From NCBI GenBank assembly GCA_902773635.1, contig CACYFH010000004.1, positions 24,357 through 88,356 on the forward strand: 64,000 nucleotides of DNA, read 5' to 3'. Numbering within the stretch: position 1 is the stretch's first letter; each line of letters begins with the position of its first letter. Below the pieces are notes generated by a model. That model was not told where the DNA came from, made no database searches, and saw only the letters and a list, made by a program, of their open reading frames with translations. Below, in pieces: positions 23,025 to 32,143 of the stretch. The position numbers and the translations under genes are program-made. This stretch comes from an uncultured Ruminococcus sp. GTDB lineage: Bacteria; Bacillota; Clostridia; Oscillospirales; Acutalibacteraceae.

Positions 23025-23492
23025 TCAGCTCAGCTTGATCGACTTCATGACCGTTTCAAAGCCCGCGCGGCTCTCGGCGGCGTTCGACTTACGGGAGATG
23101 AAGTGAATCGCGTAGAATTTCTTTTTATACTTGAACACAAAGAGGTCGGCGACCTGCACCAGCCGCGCGTCGTTCACGCGGTACTCAAAGCGCACGCCCC
23201 ACGCCTTCTTCTTGGCGATCTTGGTCTTGTAGGAGCCGATGCGCTGATAGTTGAGCAGGTTGCGGCACATCCGCGCCTCGACCTCAAAGAGGAAGGACTC
23301 CGCGTCGGTGAACATCCTCTTGAAGCCCGCCTTCGTCCAGCTCACGGACAGGATGAGATGCTGATCCTCGTGATACACGCCCCAGCGATTCGCGGGCGAG
23401 CTGAAATACCGCGTCAGCTCTTCCTCACGCATCTCTCTGAATCCGTCGGGATAGGTCAGCTCGACTTCGTTGTTGATTTTCACGTTGCTCAT
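23025..23492 (-). CDS. Conserved hypothetical protein, possibly PsbP/DcrB-like fold
   Basis: A 155-residue soluble protein with no signal peptide. The layout (YPDGFREMREEELTRYF, alternating strands such as HLILSVSW, then FYAIHFISRKSNAAESRAG and a final helix FETVMKSIKLS) is reminiscent of PsbP/DcrB-like domains that measure about 150 residues, but no motif proves it. There is no operon partner: it lies between the repeat-bearing gap at 22616-23024 and the MutS-like gene. GGAGG is seven bases ahead of the ATG at 23492; a second ATG at 23498 is too close to it. Function unknown. Confidence 0.7.
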   Translation of the reverse strand: MSNVKINNEVELTYPDGFREMREEELTRYFSSPANRWGVYHEDQHLILSVSWTKAGFKRMFTDAESFLFEVEARMCRNLLNYQRIGSYKTKIAKKKAWGVRFEYRVNDARLVQVADLFVFKYKKKFYAIHFISRKSNAAESRAGFETVMKSIKLS

Positions 23493-23598
23493 GCTCATTC
23501 CTCCGTCCTCCTATGGATTTGAGACCATTATACATCATGGCTTTTCGTTTGTCACGAAAAATTTCAGCAAAAACGGAATTATTATTCAGCGCGCAGGC

Positions 23599-25305
23599 TT
23601 ACGGAGCTGTCGTATGCTTTTCGTCGATGCTCTGCCTGATCTGGTCGAAGGTCACGCCGTATTTCTTCGCGATATCGGCGGCGTAGCTCACGCCCTGCGG
23701 CGGCGCGATCATGACCTTGAAGCTGCGCTCGCCGTCGTGGACGCCCGTGATCAGGCTCTCGGCGCGGCTGTCCCCCTCGACCTCGCCGTTGATCTGCCCC
23801 ACGGAGGTCGCGAGGTCGTGCATATGGGTGTTGAAGATCGCCCGCGTGCCGAGGTAGCGCATCGCCCGCACGACGTCCTTTGCGATGAACACGCCCTCCG
23901 CGACGCTGGTGGTCGCGAGACTCTCGTTCAACAGCAGGAGACTGTGACGCGTCGCGACCTCAAAGATCTTCGATAACCGCTGGCTTTCCTCGCCCAGTCG
24001 TCCGAGGTCGACCGTGTCGTTCTCATCTGCGGGAAAATGGGTGAAGATATTGTCGCACGGACTGATCGCCGCCGCCTGTGCGGGCACATACACGCCCCAC
24101 TGCGCCATCAGCATCGCCAGCCCCACTGCCTGGGTGAAGATGGTCTTGCCGCCGCGGTTCGGACCTGTGAGGATATAGATGCGGCGCTCGTCGCTGAACT
24201 CGAAATCGTTTTTGATGATATTGATATCCTCGCCGTTCACCTTATTGATCGCGAGCTTTAAGTTATAGACGTCCGTAAAGCGCGCGTTCCTGTCCTCGAC
24301 CGGCAGGATCTCCGGCTTACACATCGGCATGCCTGTCGCCATGATCTTGTCCGTCAGCTCCGCGAAACGGTTGAAGAACAGGATCTCCGACATCAGCCCG
24401 ATCAGGGAATAGCCGTTCACGTTGACGTACTTCTTGATGTTCGACTTGATCTCGTTCACGGTCTTTCGCATGATATCCGTGACCTGCTTACGCAGCACAT
24501 TGGAAAGCGGGTCCTTCCCGGTCGCCGTCTCGATCTCCATATGTGCCTGATACCCTGCCGCCTTGACCATGATATCCTCGGCGGAGGTGCGGGAGGCGGG
24601 AGGATTCGAGGGGTGGAAGCGCTCGCCCACGCCGAGATTCGCGCCGTGACGCAGGTCGTCCTTGCTGTCCGTGAACGCCTTGAAGCGGCTCATGAGACCC
24701 GGGTCGGAGAACTTCGTGTCATTCACCGACACCACGCCCGCGTACTCCGGACGCAGGTACTTGTCGAGATTCACGCCGATGGTCACGCTCTGGATGCGCC
24801 GCGCCTTCTCCATCATCTCGTCGATATCCGCCCTGAGCGCGTCAAACCCGCTCTCCTCGCCGATATCCGTCACGATCTGCCGCAGTGCGCGCATGCCGTC
24901 CGACTGAACATCCAGCTCGTTAAGCGTCATCTTGATCATCGTGATACAGTTGATGTAGTCGTCGATCTCGCGCAGGCGGTTGATCAGCGACCAGAGCGCG
25001 GACGCGTCGTTATCCATCTGAAACCGCTCCAGATCGCGCAGATCGGTGAGCTTTTTGACCAGCTCCGCCATCGCCTCGCGCAGACGCGGAAAGTGCAGGA
25101 AATCCTCAAAAATATCTCTGCGGTAACGGATAACCGCGGGATCGGAGCTGAGCTTCTTCATCTGAGAGAGCAGATGCGGTCGCTCGGCGCGCACCTCGGT
25201 CAGCGCGTCGAGAAGGAATTCCAGAGACAGATCGTTGACCGCCTCGTCGGTGAGGGTGTTGAAGCTCCTGTCCGCGTCCTGCGGGTAAAAAAGGCTGAAT
25301 TTCAT
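23599..25305 (-). CDS. MutS-related ATPase without mismatch-recognition domain
   Basis: A 568-residue protein. The N-terminal 370 residues are helical and correspond to the MutS core/lever and clamp; there is no N-terminal mismatch-reading domain and no C-terminal Smr endonuclease. The ATPase has Walker A GPNRGGKT (381-388), a signature-like VDLGRLGEESQRL near 432 and the Walker B region LLLLNESLATTS (456-467). In canonical MutS this last segment is LLDELGRGTS, so the aspartate is Asn460. The FNTHMHDLA histidine switch is present. It belongs to a little-studied clostridial MutS-like group; roles in recombination or DNA structure handling are guesses. Monocistronic, transcribed leftward. Confidence 0.85.
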   Translation of the reverse strand: MKFSLFYPQDADRSFNTLTDEAVNDLSLEFLLDALTEVRAERPHLLSQMKKLSSDPAVIRYRRDIFEDFLHFPRLREAMAELVKKLTDLRDLERFQMDNDASALWSLINRLREIDDYINCITMIKMTLNELDVQSDGMRALRQIVTDIGEESGFDALRADIDEMMEKARRIQSVTIGVNLDKYLRPEYAGVVSVNDTKFSDPGLMSRFKAFTDSKDDLRHGANLGVGERFHPSNPPASRTSAEDIMVKAAGYQAHMEIETATGKDPLSNVLRKQVTDIMRKTVNEIKSNIKKYVNVNGYSLIGLMSEILFFNRFAELTDKIMATGMPMCKPEILPVEDRNARFTDVYNLKLAINKVNGEDINIIKNDFEFSDERRIYILTGPNRGGKTIFTQAVGLAMLMAQWGVYVPAQAAAISPCDNIFTHFPADENDTVDLGRLGEESQRLSKIFEVATRHSLLLLNESLATTSVAEGVFIAKDVVRAMRYLGTRAIFNTHMHDLATSVGQINGEVEGDSRAESLITGVHDGERSFKVMIAPPQGVSYAADIAKKYGVTFDQIRQSIDEKHTTAP

Positions 25306-25339
25306 AACGCCGCTCCCTTTCGTTTACATCAAAAACTGC

Positions 25340-26839
25340 TCACATGATCTCCGTGCCGATCCTCTCGGGCGCGGGCAGATCCGCGTCATAACGCTGGATC
25401 CACGTCGCGTCGAGGACATCGACCTCGCCGTCCGCGTTGACGTCGCCGCACGCGATCTGCGCTTCCCCGACCGCTGTCGGGATGCCAACCTCATAACGCT
25501 GGATGATCGCCGCGTCGCTCACATCTACCGTCCTGTCACCGTCCACATCGCCCCAAATCGCGGGGAGCACGTCGCGGAAAACACGCAGAGACGGGAGCGC
25601 TCTGCCCTTGCTGTCAAAGAACGCCTGGTTATCCACCGCGCTGCCGCCGTACCACTTGCCCGCGTCGTCGGGGTCATACGCGGCGGAGTAGCTCGCCGCC
25701 CAGCCCGAGCCGTTTTCTTCCCAGAGCGTTTTGTTCTTTTCGATCTGCTCCGTCAGCGCGTCGCCCTGTAAGCCGGTCGTGTCGCCGACGGTGATCCACG
25801 CGCCTTCCCAGTAGAACACGCCCAGACCCTTGCCGCCGCTGACGTTGTTCACCGCGTTCATCACGCCGCGCACCTCGTCCGCCTGACCCTGCACGGAGAA
25901 ATCCCACAGCAGATCAGCGCCCTGATCATTCGCGCCGACAGCGACCGTGTTCGGGTGGCTGTCGGTATCCGTCAGGGTGTTCGCGTAGGAGGTCTCGGCG
26001 ACCATCCCGAGCTTGCCGTATTTCTCGGCGGCATAATCGAGCACCGCCGTCAGGTTACTGAGACTGCCGTGCCAGTAGGGATAGTACGAGGTCGCGAGCA
26101 CGTCGTAATCCACCTTGTACACATCCAGCTGATCGGTGAGCCATTTGATCACGTCCGTTTTCTGGGGATCGGTGAAATGGATTGCGACGAGAACGTCTTT
26201 ATCAAACGCGCGGACGGCGCTTGCGCCCGCGTTGAAGATCTGCGCCCTGTCAGCCCAATCATACACGCCGCAGACGCCGTTGGTGGTCTCGTTGCCGACC
26301 TGCACCATCCCGATATCCGCACCGGCGTTCTTGATGGCAGTCAGCGCGCCGAGGGTGAAGTCGTACACCTTCTGCGCCTTCTGCGCGACTGACAGACCGC
26401 TCCACTCCGCAGGCGCTTTCTGCTTTCCGGGGTCAGCCCAGAAGTCGGAGTAGTGGAAGTCGACCAGCAGCTTCATCCCGTATTTTGCGGCGCGTCTGCC
26501 GATCTCTGCCGCCTTCTCCACGTCGCTGTTGCCACCGCCGAAGCCCTTGCCCTCTGCGTCATACGGCCGGTTCCATACGCGGACGCGGATATAGTTCACA
26601 CCGTTCTCGGAGAGGATGCGGAACAAGTCCTTTTCTACGCCGTTTTCATCATAATACTTTACGCCCGACTGCTCCAGCGAGATCACGGACGACACGTCCA
26701 TCCCGCGGATGAAATCGGGATTGTTGAAGCGGATCGGCTCGACGGCTGTATAATCGCTCTCGACCGCATGAACGGTCGGGACAGCCGCCACCAGCACCGC
26801 GGCGAGCAAAAGGGACAGCAGAGTCTTCACGGCTTTCAT
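25340..26839 (-). CDS. Secreted GH53 arabinogalactan endo-1,4-beta-galactanase with dockerin
   Basis: A 499-residue protein. Signal peptide to about residue 25 (VHA). The GH53 barrel contains RGMDVSSVISLEQSG, RVRVWNRPYD, VDFHYSDFWADPGKQ, the acid/base Glu184 in VQVGNETTNG and the nucleophile Glu282 in MVAETSYAN. The tail (about 432-499) is a dockerin with GDVDGDRTVDVSDAAIIQRY and CGDVNADGEVDVLDATWIQR. It cuts beta-1,4-galactan side chains of pectin outside the cell, and the dockerin should bind a cohesin. The ATG at 26839 has AAAGGAAG upstream; an in-frame start at 26875 lies in the hairpin and has no ribosome site. A terminator-like hairpin sits in its leader. Confidence 0.93.
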   Translation of the reverse strand: MKAVKTLLSLLLAAVLVAAVPTVHAVESDYTAVEPIRFNNPDFIRGMDVSSVISLEQSGVKYYDENGVEKDLFRILSENGVNYIRVRVWNRPYDAEGKGFGGGNSDVEKAAEIGRRAAKYGMKLLVDFHYSDFWADPGKQKAPAEWSGLSVAQKAQKVYDFTLGALTAIKNAGADIGMVQVGNETTNGVCGVYDWADRAQIFNAGASAVRAFDKDVLVAIHFTDPQKTDVIKWLTDQLDVYKVDYDVLATSYYPYWHGSLSNLTAVLDYAAEKYGKLGMVAETSYANTLTDTDSHPNTVAVGANDQGADLLWDFSVQGQADEVRGVMNAVNNVSGGKGLGVFYWEGAWITVGDTTGLQGDALTEQIEKNKTLWEENGSGWAASYSAAYDPDDAGKWYGGSAVDNQAFFDSKGRALPSLRVFRDVLPAIWGDVDGDRTVDVSDAAIIQRYEVGIPTAVGEAQIACGDVNADGEVDVLDATWIQRYDADLPAPERIGTEIM

Positions 26840-26858
26840 AAAATCTTCCTTTCTGTGC

Positions 26859-26889
26859 AAAAAGCCGCGCTGCAATCATACAGCGCGGC
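26859..26889 (-). terminator. Terminator/attenuator between pckA and the galactanase gene
   Basis: GCCGCGCTG / CAGCGCGGC stem, eight-base loop, then TTTTT on the minus strand. It ends pckA transcripts but also lies within the galactanase leader, 20 bases before its ATG. Confidence 0.8.
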
Positions 26890-26931
26890 TCGGGGATTAT
26901 CTGTCAGGCAACCACCGACGAATGAGGTATT

Positions 26932-26959
26932 ATTATACACTGTCATTCATCAGAGTAAA
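26932..26959 (-). promoter_or_regulatory. Promoter of the galactanase gene
   Basis: Leftward TTTACT, 16-base spacer, perfect TATAAT (26932-26937), just past the pckA stop and upstream of the hairpin. Confidence 0.65.
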
Positions 26960-26971
26960 CTCAGAAACAAA

Positions 26972-28585
26972 TTACAGCTTCGGACCTGCCTCGACCAGCG
27001 CCTTGCCGGCTTCGTTGGTCTCATACTTCTTGAAGTTCTTGATGAATCTCTCCGCGAGATCCTTCGCCTTCTCGTCCCAAACGGTCGGGTCGGCATAGGT
27101 ATCTCTGGGATCGAGGATGCCGGTGTCTACGCCGGGCAGCTCGGTCGGAACCTCAAAGTTGAAGTACGGAATGGTCTTGGTGGGAGCGTTCTTGATATCG
27201 CCGCCGAGGATCGCGTCGATGATGCCGCGGGTGTCCTTGATGGTGATGCGCTTGCCGGTGCCGTTCCATCCGGTGTTGACCAGATACGCCTTCGCGCCGC
27301 TCTGCTTCATACGCTTCACGAGCTCCTCAGCATACTTGGTGGGATGAAGCTCCAGGAACGCCTGACCGAAGCAGGCGGAGAAGGTCGGGGTCGGCTCGGT
27401 GATGCCGCGCTCGGTGCCCGCGAGCTTTGCGGTAAAGCCGGAGAGGAAGTAGTACTGGGTCTGCTCGGGAGTGAGGATGGAAACGGGAGGCAGTACGCCG
27501 AACGCGTCCGCAGAGAGGAAGATCACGTTCTCAGCCGCAGGGCCGGAGGAAATACCGTTGACCTTCTTCGCGATCTTCTCGATATGCTCGATCGGATAGC
27601 TCACGCGGGTGTTCTCGGTAACGCTCTTGTCGTCAAAGTCGATCTTGCCGTTCTCGTCGACGGTCACGTTCTCGAGGAGCGCGTCGCGGCGGATGGCGTT
27701 GTAGATGTCGGGCTCGCTCTCCTTATCCAGACCGATGACCTTCGCGTAGCAGCCGCCCTCAAAGTTGAAGACGCCGTTGTCGTCCCAGCCGTGCTCGTCG
27801 TCGCCGATCAAAAGACGCTTGGGGTCGGTGGAAAGGGTGGTCTTGCCGGTGCCGGAGAGACCGAAGAAGATGGCGGTGTTCTTGCCTTCCATATCGGTGT
27901 TCGCAGAGCAGTGCATGGAAGCGATGCCCTGCAGAGGCAGGTAGTAGTTCATCATGGAGAACATGCCCTTCTTCATCTCGCCGCCGTACCAGGTGTTCAG
28001 GATGACCTGCTCACGGGAGGTGACGTTGAAGAGAACGGCTGTCTCGGAGTTGAGCCCCAGCTCCTTGTAGTTCTCGACCTTCGCCTTGGATGCGTTGTAA
28101 ACGGTGAAGTCAGGCTCAAAGCTCTCCAGCTCCTCAGCGGTCGGCTGGATGAACATGTTCTTGACGAAATGCGCCTGCCATGCGACCTCCATGATGAAGC
28201 GGATCGCCATGCGGGTGTCCTTGTTCGCGCCGCAGAAGCAGTCTACAACGTAGAGCTTCTTGCCGGAGAGCTCGTCAAGCGCGAGCTTCTTGCACGCGTC
28301 CCAGGCTTCCTTGGTCGCGGGATGGTTGTCGTTGGGATATTCGGGAGTGGTCCACCATACGGTGTCTCTGGAGGTGTCGTCCATGACGATGAACTTATCT
28401 TTGGGAGAGCGGCCGGTGTAGATACCGGTCATAACGTTTACGGTATCCAGCTCGGTGAGCTGACCCTTGTCAAAGCCCTCGAGAGCGGGGTTCATCTCGT
28501 CCTCAAAGAGCTGCTCGTAGGAGGGATTGTAAACGATCTCCTGAACGTCGGTAATACCATATTTGGTTAAATCAATCTTTGCCAT
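26972..28585 (-). CDS. pckA: Phosphoenolpyruvate carboxykinase (ATP)
   Basis: A 537-residue enzyme of the ATP-dependent PEPCK family. It interconverts oxaloacetate + ATP with PEP + CO2 + ADP; in succinate-forming fermenters it usually works toward oxaloacetate. Visible motifs are RSPKDKFIV, the kinase-1a loop [11 protein letters not shown], the metal/ATP motif LIGDDEHGW and FEGGCYAK, the PEPCK-specific [14 protein letters not shown] and [10 protein letters not shown]. Full family length. Monocistronic with its own promoter and a strong terminator. Together with frdABC it fits a PEP-oxaloacetate-fumarate-succinate branch. Confidence 0.97.
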   Translation of the reverse strand: MAKIDLTKYGITDVQEIVYNPSYEQLFEDEMNPALEGFDKGQLTELDTVNVMTGIYTGRSPKDKFIVMDDTSRDTVWWTTPEYPNDNHPATKEAWDACKKLALDELSGKKLYVVDCFCGANKDTRMAIRFIMEVAWQAHFVKNMFIQPTAEELESFEPDFTVYNASKAKVENYKELGLNSETAVLFNVTSREQVILNTWYGGEMKKGMFSMMNYYLPLQGIASMHCSANTDMEGKNTAIFFGLSGTGKTTLSTDPKRLLIGDDEHGWDDNGVFNFEGGCYAKVIGLDKESEPDIYNAIRRDALLENVTVDENGKIDFDDKSVTENTRVSYPIEHIEKIAKKVNGISSGPAAENVIFLSADAFGVLPPVSILTPEQTQYYFLSGFTAKLAGTERGITEPTPTFSACFGQAFLELHPTKYAEELVKRMKQSGAKAYLVNTGWNGTGKRITIKDTRGIIDAILGGDIKNAPTKTIPYFNFEVPTELPGVDTGILDPRDTYADPTVWDEKAKDLAERFIKNFKKYETNEAGKALVEAGPKL

Positions 28586-28620
28586 ATTGATTACCTTCCT
28601 TTCAATATTTTTACAGGGTA

Positions 28621-28650
28621 ATCATACCACAAAACCGCCATGATTGTCAA
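28621..28650 (-). promoter_or_regulatory. Promoter of pckA
   Basis: Leftward TTGACA (28645-28650), 18-base spacer, TATGAT (28621-28626) with extended -10 TGG. Confidence 0.75.
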
Positions 28651-28708
28651 TAAAAATGCCCGCGTAAATGAACATTCGGAGAAGTTTGTTAAAAAAATAA
28701 CCTTGCCC

Positions 28709-28763
28709 AAGGCTCTCTTTGGTAAAGAGAGCTGTCTGCGAAGCAGACTGAGAGATTGCATCC
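28709..28763 (+). repeat. Palindromic repeat of the CCCTTTGGTAAAGGG family
   Basis: GGCTCTCTTTGGTAAAGAGA with an inner CTGTCTGCGAAGCAGA hairpin, ending CTGAGAGATTGCATCC. Related to 39798-39855 and the insert in frdA. Confidence 0.7.
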
Positions 28764-28796
28764 ATTGTCTGAGCTTGACGTTCCGTCAAGCGAGAA

Positions 28797-28825
28797 ACAA
28801 AAAGGCTCCCTGAAAAGAGAGCCTT
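28797..28825 (-). terminator. Terminator after the glycosyltransferase-like gene
   Basis: AAGGCTC / GAGCCTT stem, then TTTTTG on the minus strand, five bases past the stop. Confidence 0.75.
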
Positions 28826-28829
28826 GTTA

Positions 28830-29381
28830 TCATATATGTATCGCGTTGAGCATTTCCTCCACACAGTCGAGCATTTTCTCAGCGCTTCCGTCCTCGGGCA
28901 CAAAGCCCTGCGTCTGAACGTCGACAGCCGCTTCAAAGGCGTCCTGCGCGACCTTTGAGGGGTAGAGCACCGCATCGGCGTACTGCAAATAGCCGTCATA
29001 AAAATGCCGGAGCGCCATCATGTCGCTGTGCAGGCTGTGAGCGCTGAACTTGCGGAAGCTCACGATCCCGCGCTTTAAGCTGAATACCGCGGCAACAGGG
29101 ATCCTGTGACTTTGACACAGCCGCATCGCCGCGCGTCCGAGCCGGTCGGGCGTCATGATCAGTACAGTGTCGCTGTCCCAGACAGCATTCTCCAATTCGG
29201 AATTTCCGACAGGTCTGAGACCGGGGACAATCAACGATCCTTCCCTATCCCGCTCAGTCTCATCAAGGCAAACTGTCACTGCCTCATGACCGCGTTCCCC
29301 TAGCTTTTCGACAAGCTCCTGCACACCGGCGGCAAAATCATCATCCGCAAAGAACGCATCACAAACAACCGTAATTTTCAT
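28830..29381 (-). CDS. Glycosyltransferase family 4 N-domain-like protein (single domain)
   Basis: A 183-residue protein beginning MKITVVCDAFFADDDFAAGV, the Rossmann strand and glycine turn of GT-B acceptor domains, with ELVEKLGERGHEAVTVC following. VLIMTPDRLGRAAMRLCQSH and the segment YLQYADAVLYPSKVAQDAF match the inter-domain end of the GT4 N-domain. The nucleotide-sugar-binding C-domain is absent, so catalysis alone is unlikely. It may be a degenerate remnant or half of a split enzyme. The start at 29381 has AGGTG upstream; the open frame extends to 29489 without support. A terminator follows. Confidence 0.6.
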   Translation of the reverse strand: MKITVVCDAFFADDDFAAGVQELVEKLGERGHEAVTVCLDETERDREGSLIVPGLRPVGNSELENAVWDSDTVLIMTPDRLGRAAMRLCQSHRIPVAAVFSLKRGIVSFRKFSAHSLHSDMMALRHFYDGYLQYADAVLYPSKVAQDAFEAAVDVQTQGFVPEDGSAEKMLDCVEEMLNAIHI

Positions 29382-29505
29382 TTTACACCTATTAAGGATA
29401 TCTCCATCTGATTTGAAGATTTTGCGGCGAACCGCAGAGATATCTGTGTAGAAAAGTATATCAAAAGTTGCTGATCTGTTCAACCACAAATTACGCCTCA
29501 GATGT

Positions 29506-29558
29506 GTAAAAAATCTCGTTCATATTGCGAGGTTCGTCAGAGCCGTGGCGATCCCACA
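29506..29558. repeat. Intergenic repeat of the CATTGCGAGG...GTGGCAATCCCACA type
   Basis: Reads CATATTGCGAGG ... GCCGTGGCGATCCCACAAC. Relatives are at 32571, 37272, 42288, 54921 and 56928. Lies downstream of uraA. Confidence 0.6.
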
Positions 29559-29587
29559 ACAAAAGCCGCCCCAAGCGGAGCGGCTTT
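29559..29587 (-). terminator. Terminator of the pyrR-uraA transcript
   Basis: AAAGCCGC / GCGGCTTT stem with a ten-base loop and TTTTGTTG after it on the minus strand. Confidence 0.75.
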
Positions 29588-29602
29588 GCAAAACACCGAT
29601 GA

Positions 29603-31132
29603 TTATTTCTTTGCCTTCTTGCCGGCAGTCTCGGTTTTCTTCTTTCTGCCGAGCATGACGTTGGTCAGGATGCCGAGGATCAGCGCGCAGGCTACGGTGG
29701 TGACGGTGATGGTGCCGAAGGTCAGGATGAAGCCGCCTACGCCGGTGATCAGGATCACGGAAGCAGTGAACAGGTTGCGGTTATCGTCAAGATCAACCTT
29801 CTGGAGCATCTTCAGACCGGAGACCGCAATGAAGCCGTACAGCGCAATGCAGACGCCGCCCATGACGCAGCTCGGAATGGTGCTCAGGAAAGCGACAAAC
29901 GGAGCGATGAAGGAGATGATGATCGCCTCGCAAGCCGTTACCACGATCGTGCTGACAGAAGCGTTCTTCGTGATCGCGACACAGCCGATGGACTCGCCGT
30001 AGGTGGTGTTCGGGCAGCCGCCGAAGAACGCGCCTACCATGGAGCCGATGCCGTCGCCCAGCAGGGTGCGGCTCAGACCCGGATCCTCCAGCAGATCGTG
30101 CTCGATGATGGAGCTTAAGTTCTTATGGTCGGCAATATGCTCCGCAAATACAACGAACGCGACCGGTACATACGCCGCGGCGATGGTGCCGAAATAAGAG
30201 CCGTTGAGCTCGCCGAACGCGCCGAATGCCTTGAGGAAGGAGAAGTCGGGCACCGCGATAAAGCTGGAGAAGCTGATCTCCTTAAAGTTGTTGATCAGCG
30301 CGGAATAGTCAATGATCATCAGTGCCGCGTTGCCGGTGGCTTTACCGATAAAGTAGAAGATCGTCGCCACCAGATAGCCCGCCAGAATACCGATAATAAA
30401 CGGGATCAGCCGCGCCATCTTCTTGCCGTAAACAGAGCACAGCATGACGACCGCCAATGCCACCAGGCCGCAGATAACCGCGACATACGGAGAACCGGGC
30501 TGAGTGGTAGCGGTCAGATTGCCGTTCTCATCCGGGGTCAGGGCGATATTGACATTGACCGTGCCGTCCTCGTTGACGGCGACGGGAGTGGTTGCAATCG
30601 TGCCGTCCTCATTGACGGTATTGACTTCGACCACCTGCACCTGAGCCATATCGACAGGAGCGGTGTAGTTCGCCCTGCTCAAATCGCCGATCGCGTTACC
30701 GGCAAGAGAAAGACCGATGATCGCGACAATCGGGCCGATAACAACAGCAGGCATGATTTTGTTAATCCACTTAACACCGGCAAACTTGACGATCAGCGCG
30801 ATCACAACATAGACGAGACCCGCCAGCGCCGCGCCGATGATCAGACCGACATAGCCCAAAGCCACGGTAGCGGCGCCGCTGAATGCCGCGAACATCGCGC
30901 CGAGGAAGGCGAAGGAAGAGCCGAGGAACACCGGGCTCTTCGCCTTGGTGAACAGAACATAGACGAGCGTACCCACGCCCGCGCCGAACAGCGCCGCCGA
31001 GGTGCTCATTCCGTTTCCGACGATCATCGGAACGGCGATGGTCGCCGCCATGATAGCCAGCAGCTGCTGGAACGCAAATACGATAAGCTGACCGAATTTG
31101 GGCTTATCCTTTACGTTGTAGATCATTTGCAT
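29603..31132 (-). CDS. uraA: Uracil (nucleobase) permease, NCS2 family, with extended outer loop
   Basis: A 509-residue transporter with 12-14 hydrophobic helices, starting FGQLIVFAFQQLLAIMAATI; VFAEHIADHKNLSSI carries the conserved substrate-site glutamate and PNTTYGESIG is the NCS2 signature. It imports uracil by proton symport. The protein is about 70 residues longer than typical UraA because of a polar insert (about 150-214) between helices, including two 13-residue repeats starting VNEDGT at 173 and 186. GGGGG lies eight bases before the ATG. It is downstream of pyrR, separated by a repeat element, and probably shares the PyrR attenuator. Confidence 0.93.
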   Translation of the reverse strand: MQMIYNVKDKPKFGQLIVFAFQQLLAIMAATIAVPMIVGNGMSTSAALFGAGVGTLVYVLFTKAKSPVFLGSSFAFLGAMFAAFSGAATVALGYVGLIIGAALAGLVYVVIALIVKFAGVKWINKIMPAVVIGPIVAIIGLSLAGNAIGDLSRANYTAPVDMAQVQVVEVNTVNEDGTIATTPVAVNEDGTVNVNIALTPDENGNLTATTQPGSPYVAVICGLVALAVVMLCSVYGKKMARLIPFIIGILAGYLVATIFYFIGKATGNAALMIIDYSALINNFKEISFSSFIAVPDFSFLKAFGAFGELNGSYFGTIAAAYVPVAFVVFAEHIADHKNLSSIIEHDLLEDPGLSRTLLGDGIGSMVGAFFGGCPNTTYGESIGCVAITKNASVSTIVVTACEAIIISFIAPFVAFLSTIPSCVMGGVCIALYGFIAVSGLKMLQKVDLDDNRNLFTASVILITGVGGFILTFGTITVTTVACALILGILTNVMLGRKKKTETAGKKAKK

Positions 31133-31164
31133 TGAAATTTCCCCCTAAAGATTATGATATTTAA

Positions 31165-31316
31165 AATTGAAGACTGAAGAATGAAAACTGAAGAATATAC
31201 GGCGGGACGCCCGCACCCGTTTTATATAACGGATGCTTATCAATCCAAAACGCCGACACGCGGGTCAGCGTTTCCCGCAATTATTCATTTTTCAGTTTTC
31301 AGTATTCATTTTTCAA
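31165..31316. repeat. Intergenic element with ACTGAAGAATGAAA-type arms between pyrR and uraA
   Basis: Inverted arms (ATTGAAGACTGAAGAATG... and ...ATTCATTTTTCAG repeats) flank the core GGCGGGACGCCCGCACCCG and CAAAACGCC...GGCGTTT-type hairpins. Same architecture as 46290-46431. Confidence 0.65.
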
Positions 31317-31842
31317 ACAGCTTCACGGCGTTTTCACCGTCGATCTCGCTTAAACAGACCGCTACGACCTCCCCTACCGAAGTGGGGATGTTCTTGCCGA
31401 CGTAGTTGGGTCGGATGGGAAGCTCCGTGTGACCGCGGTCGATCAGCACGCAGAGCTGGATCCGCGCGGGTCTGCCGAGCTTGGTCAGCGCCTCCATCGC
31501 GGCGCGCGCGGTGCGGGCGGTGTAGATCACGTCGTCCACCAGCACCACCGTCTTGTCCTCAATGGAAAAGTCGATCTCGCTGTCCTTCACCTGCGGGATC
31601 TCCGCGATACGCGAGAGGTCGTCCCGATAAAGGGTGATATCCAGCTCGCCGACGGGCGGCGCGGCGCCCTCGATCGCTTCGATATGCCGCGCGAGCCTTT
31701 GTGCCAGCGGCACGCCGCGGGTGCGGATACCGACGAGACAAAGCTCCCCGATGCCGTGATTTCTTTCGATGATCTGGTGCGAGATGCGCCTGAGCGCTCT
31801 GTCGATGTCGTCCGCCGACATCAGCGCTGCCTTAAACTCCAT
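31306..31842 (-). CDS. pyrR: PyrR: pyrimidine operon attenuator / uracil phosphoribosyltransferase
   Basis: A 178-residue bifunctional protein. It makes UMP from uracil and PRPP and, with UMP bound, stabilises an RNA hairpin that lets the leader terminator form. The PRPP loop is [25 protein letters not shown] (near residues 97-116); the RNA-binding basic face is in [19 protein letters not shown]. Its own leader (31937-32021) contains a PyrR-binding hairpin, so it is autogenously controlled. uraA follows. The stop lies inside the edge of the downstream repeat. Confidence 0.95.
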   Translation of the reverse strand: MEFKAALMSADDIDRALRRISHQIIERNHGIGELCLVGIRTRGVPLAQRLARHIEAIEGAAPPVGELDITLYRDDLSRIAEIPQVKDSEIDFSIEDKTVVLVDDVIYTARTARAAMEALTKLGRPARIQLCVLIDRGHTELPIRPNYVGKNIPTSVGEVVAVCLSEIDGENAVKLFEK

Positions 31843-31936
31843 AAATATGCCCCCGAATGTCGGTCATGATTCCGCAGTCAAAACCTCGCAACGACATTGT
31901 TTTGATTCTTGTTAATAGCTAACCACGAACAACCAG

Positions 31937-32021
31937 CAAAAAAGCCCTGTCCGATGCGGACAAGGCAGACTGCGTTCAGGTATATCGGATCCAACCTTGT
32001 CGGCATCTCTGTACCGACTTA
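31937..32021 (-). promoter_or_regulatory. PyrR-dependent attenuator in the pyrR-uraA leader
   Basis: On the minus strand the leader holds CAGAGATGCCGACAAGG (within 31991-32020), which matches the PyrR-binding loop consensus CAGAGAGGCUNNNAAGG. A terminator follows: CCTTGTCC / GGACAGGG, then TTTTTT at 31937-31965. TATCGGA and TCCGATA segments can pair as the alternative fold. Confidence 0.85.
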
Positions 32022-32143
32022 AAAGTTATCGTCCGATATGATACACCAAATCTCAGGCGCTTTAGTTGCGTAGAAGAATTAAAGAGTAATTTTGTGCACT
32101 TTGTCGGAATAAAGCGCTTTTTCCCGCAGGAACGGGTCGTTTC

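Noticed and set aside
26453..28570. Very long open frame antisense to pckA and the galactanase gene start
   Set aside because: It covers two well-supported genes on the other strand, has low-complexity composition and no recognisable motif.
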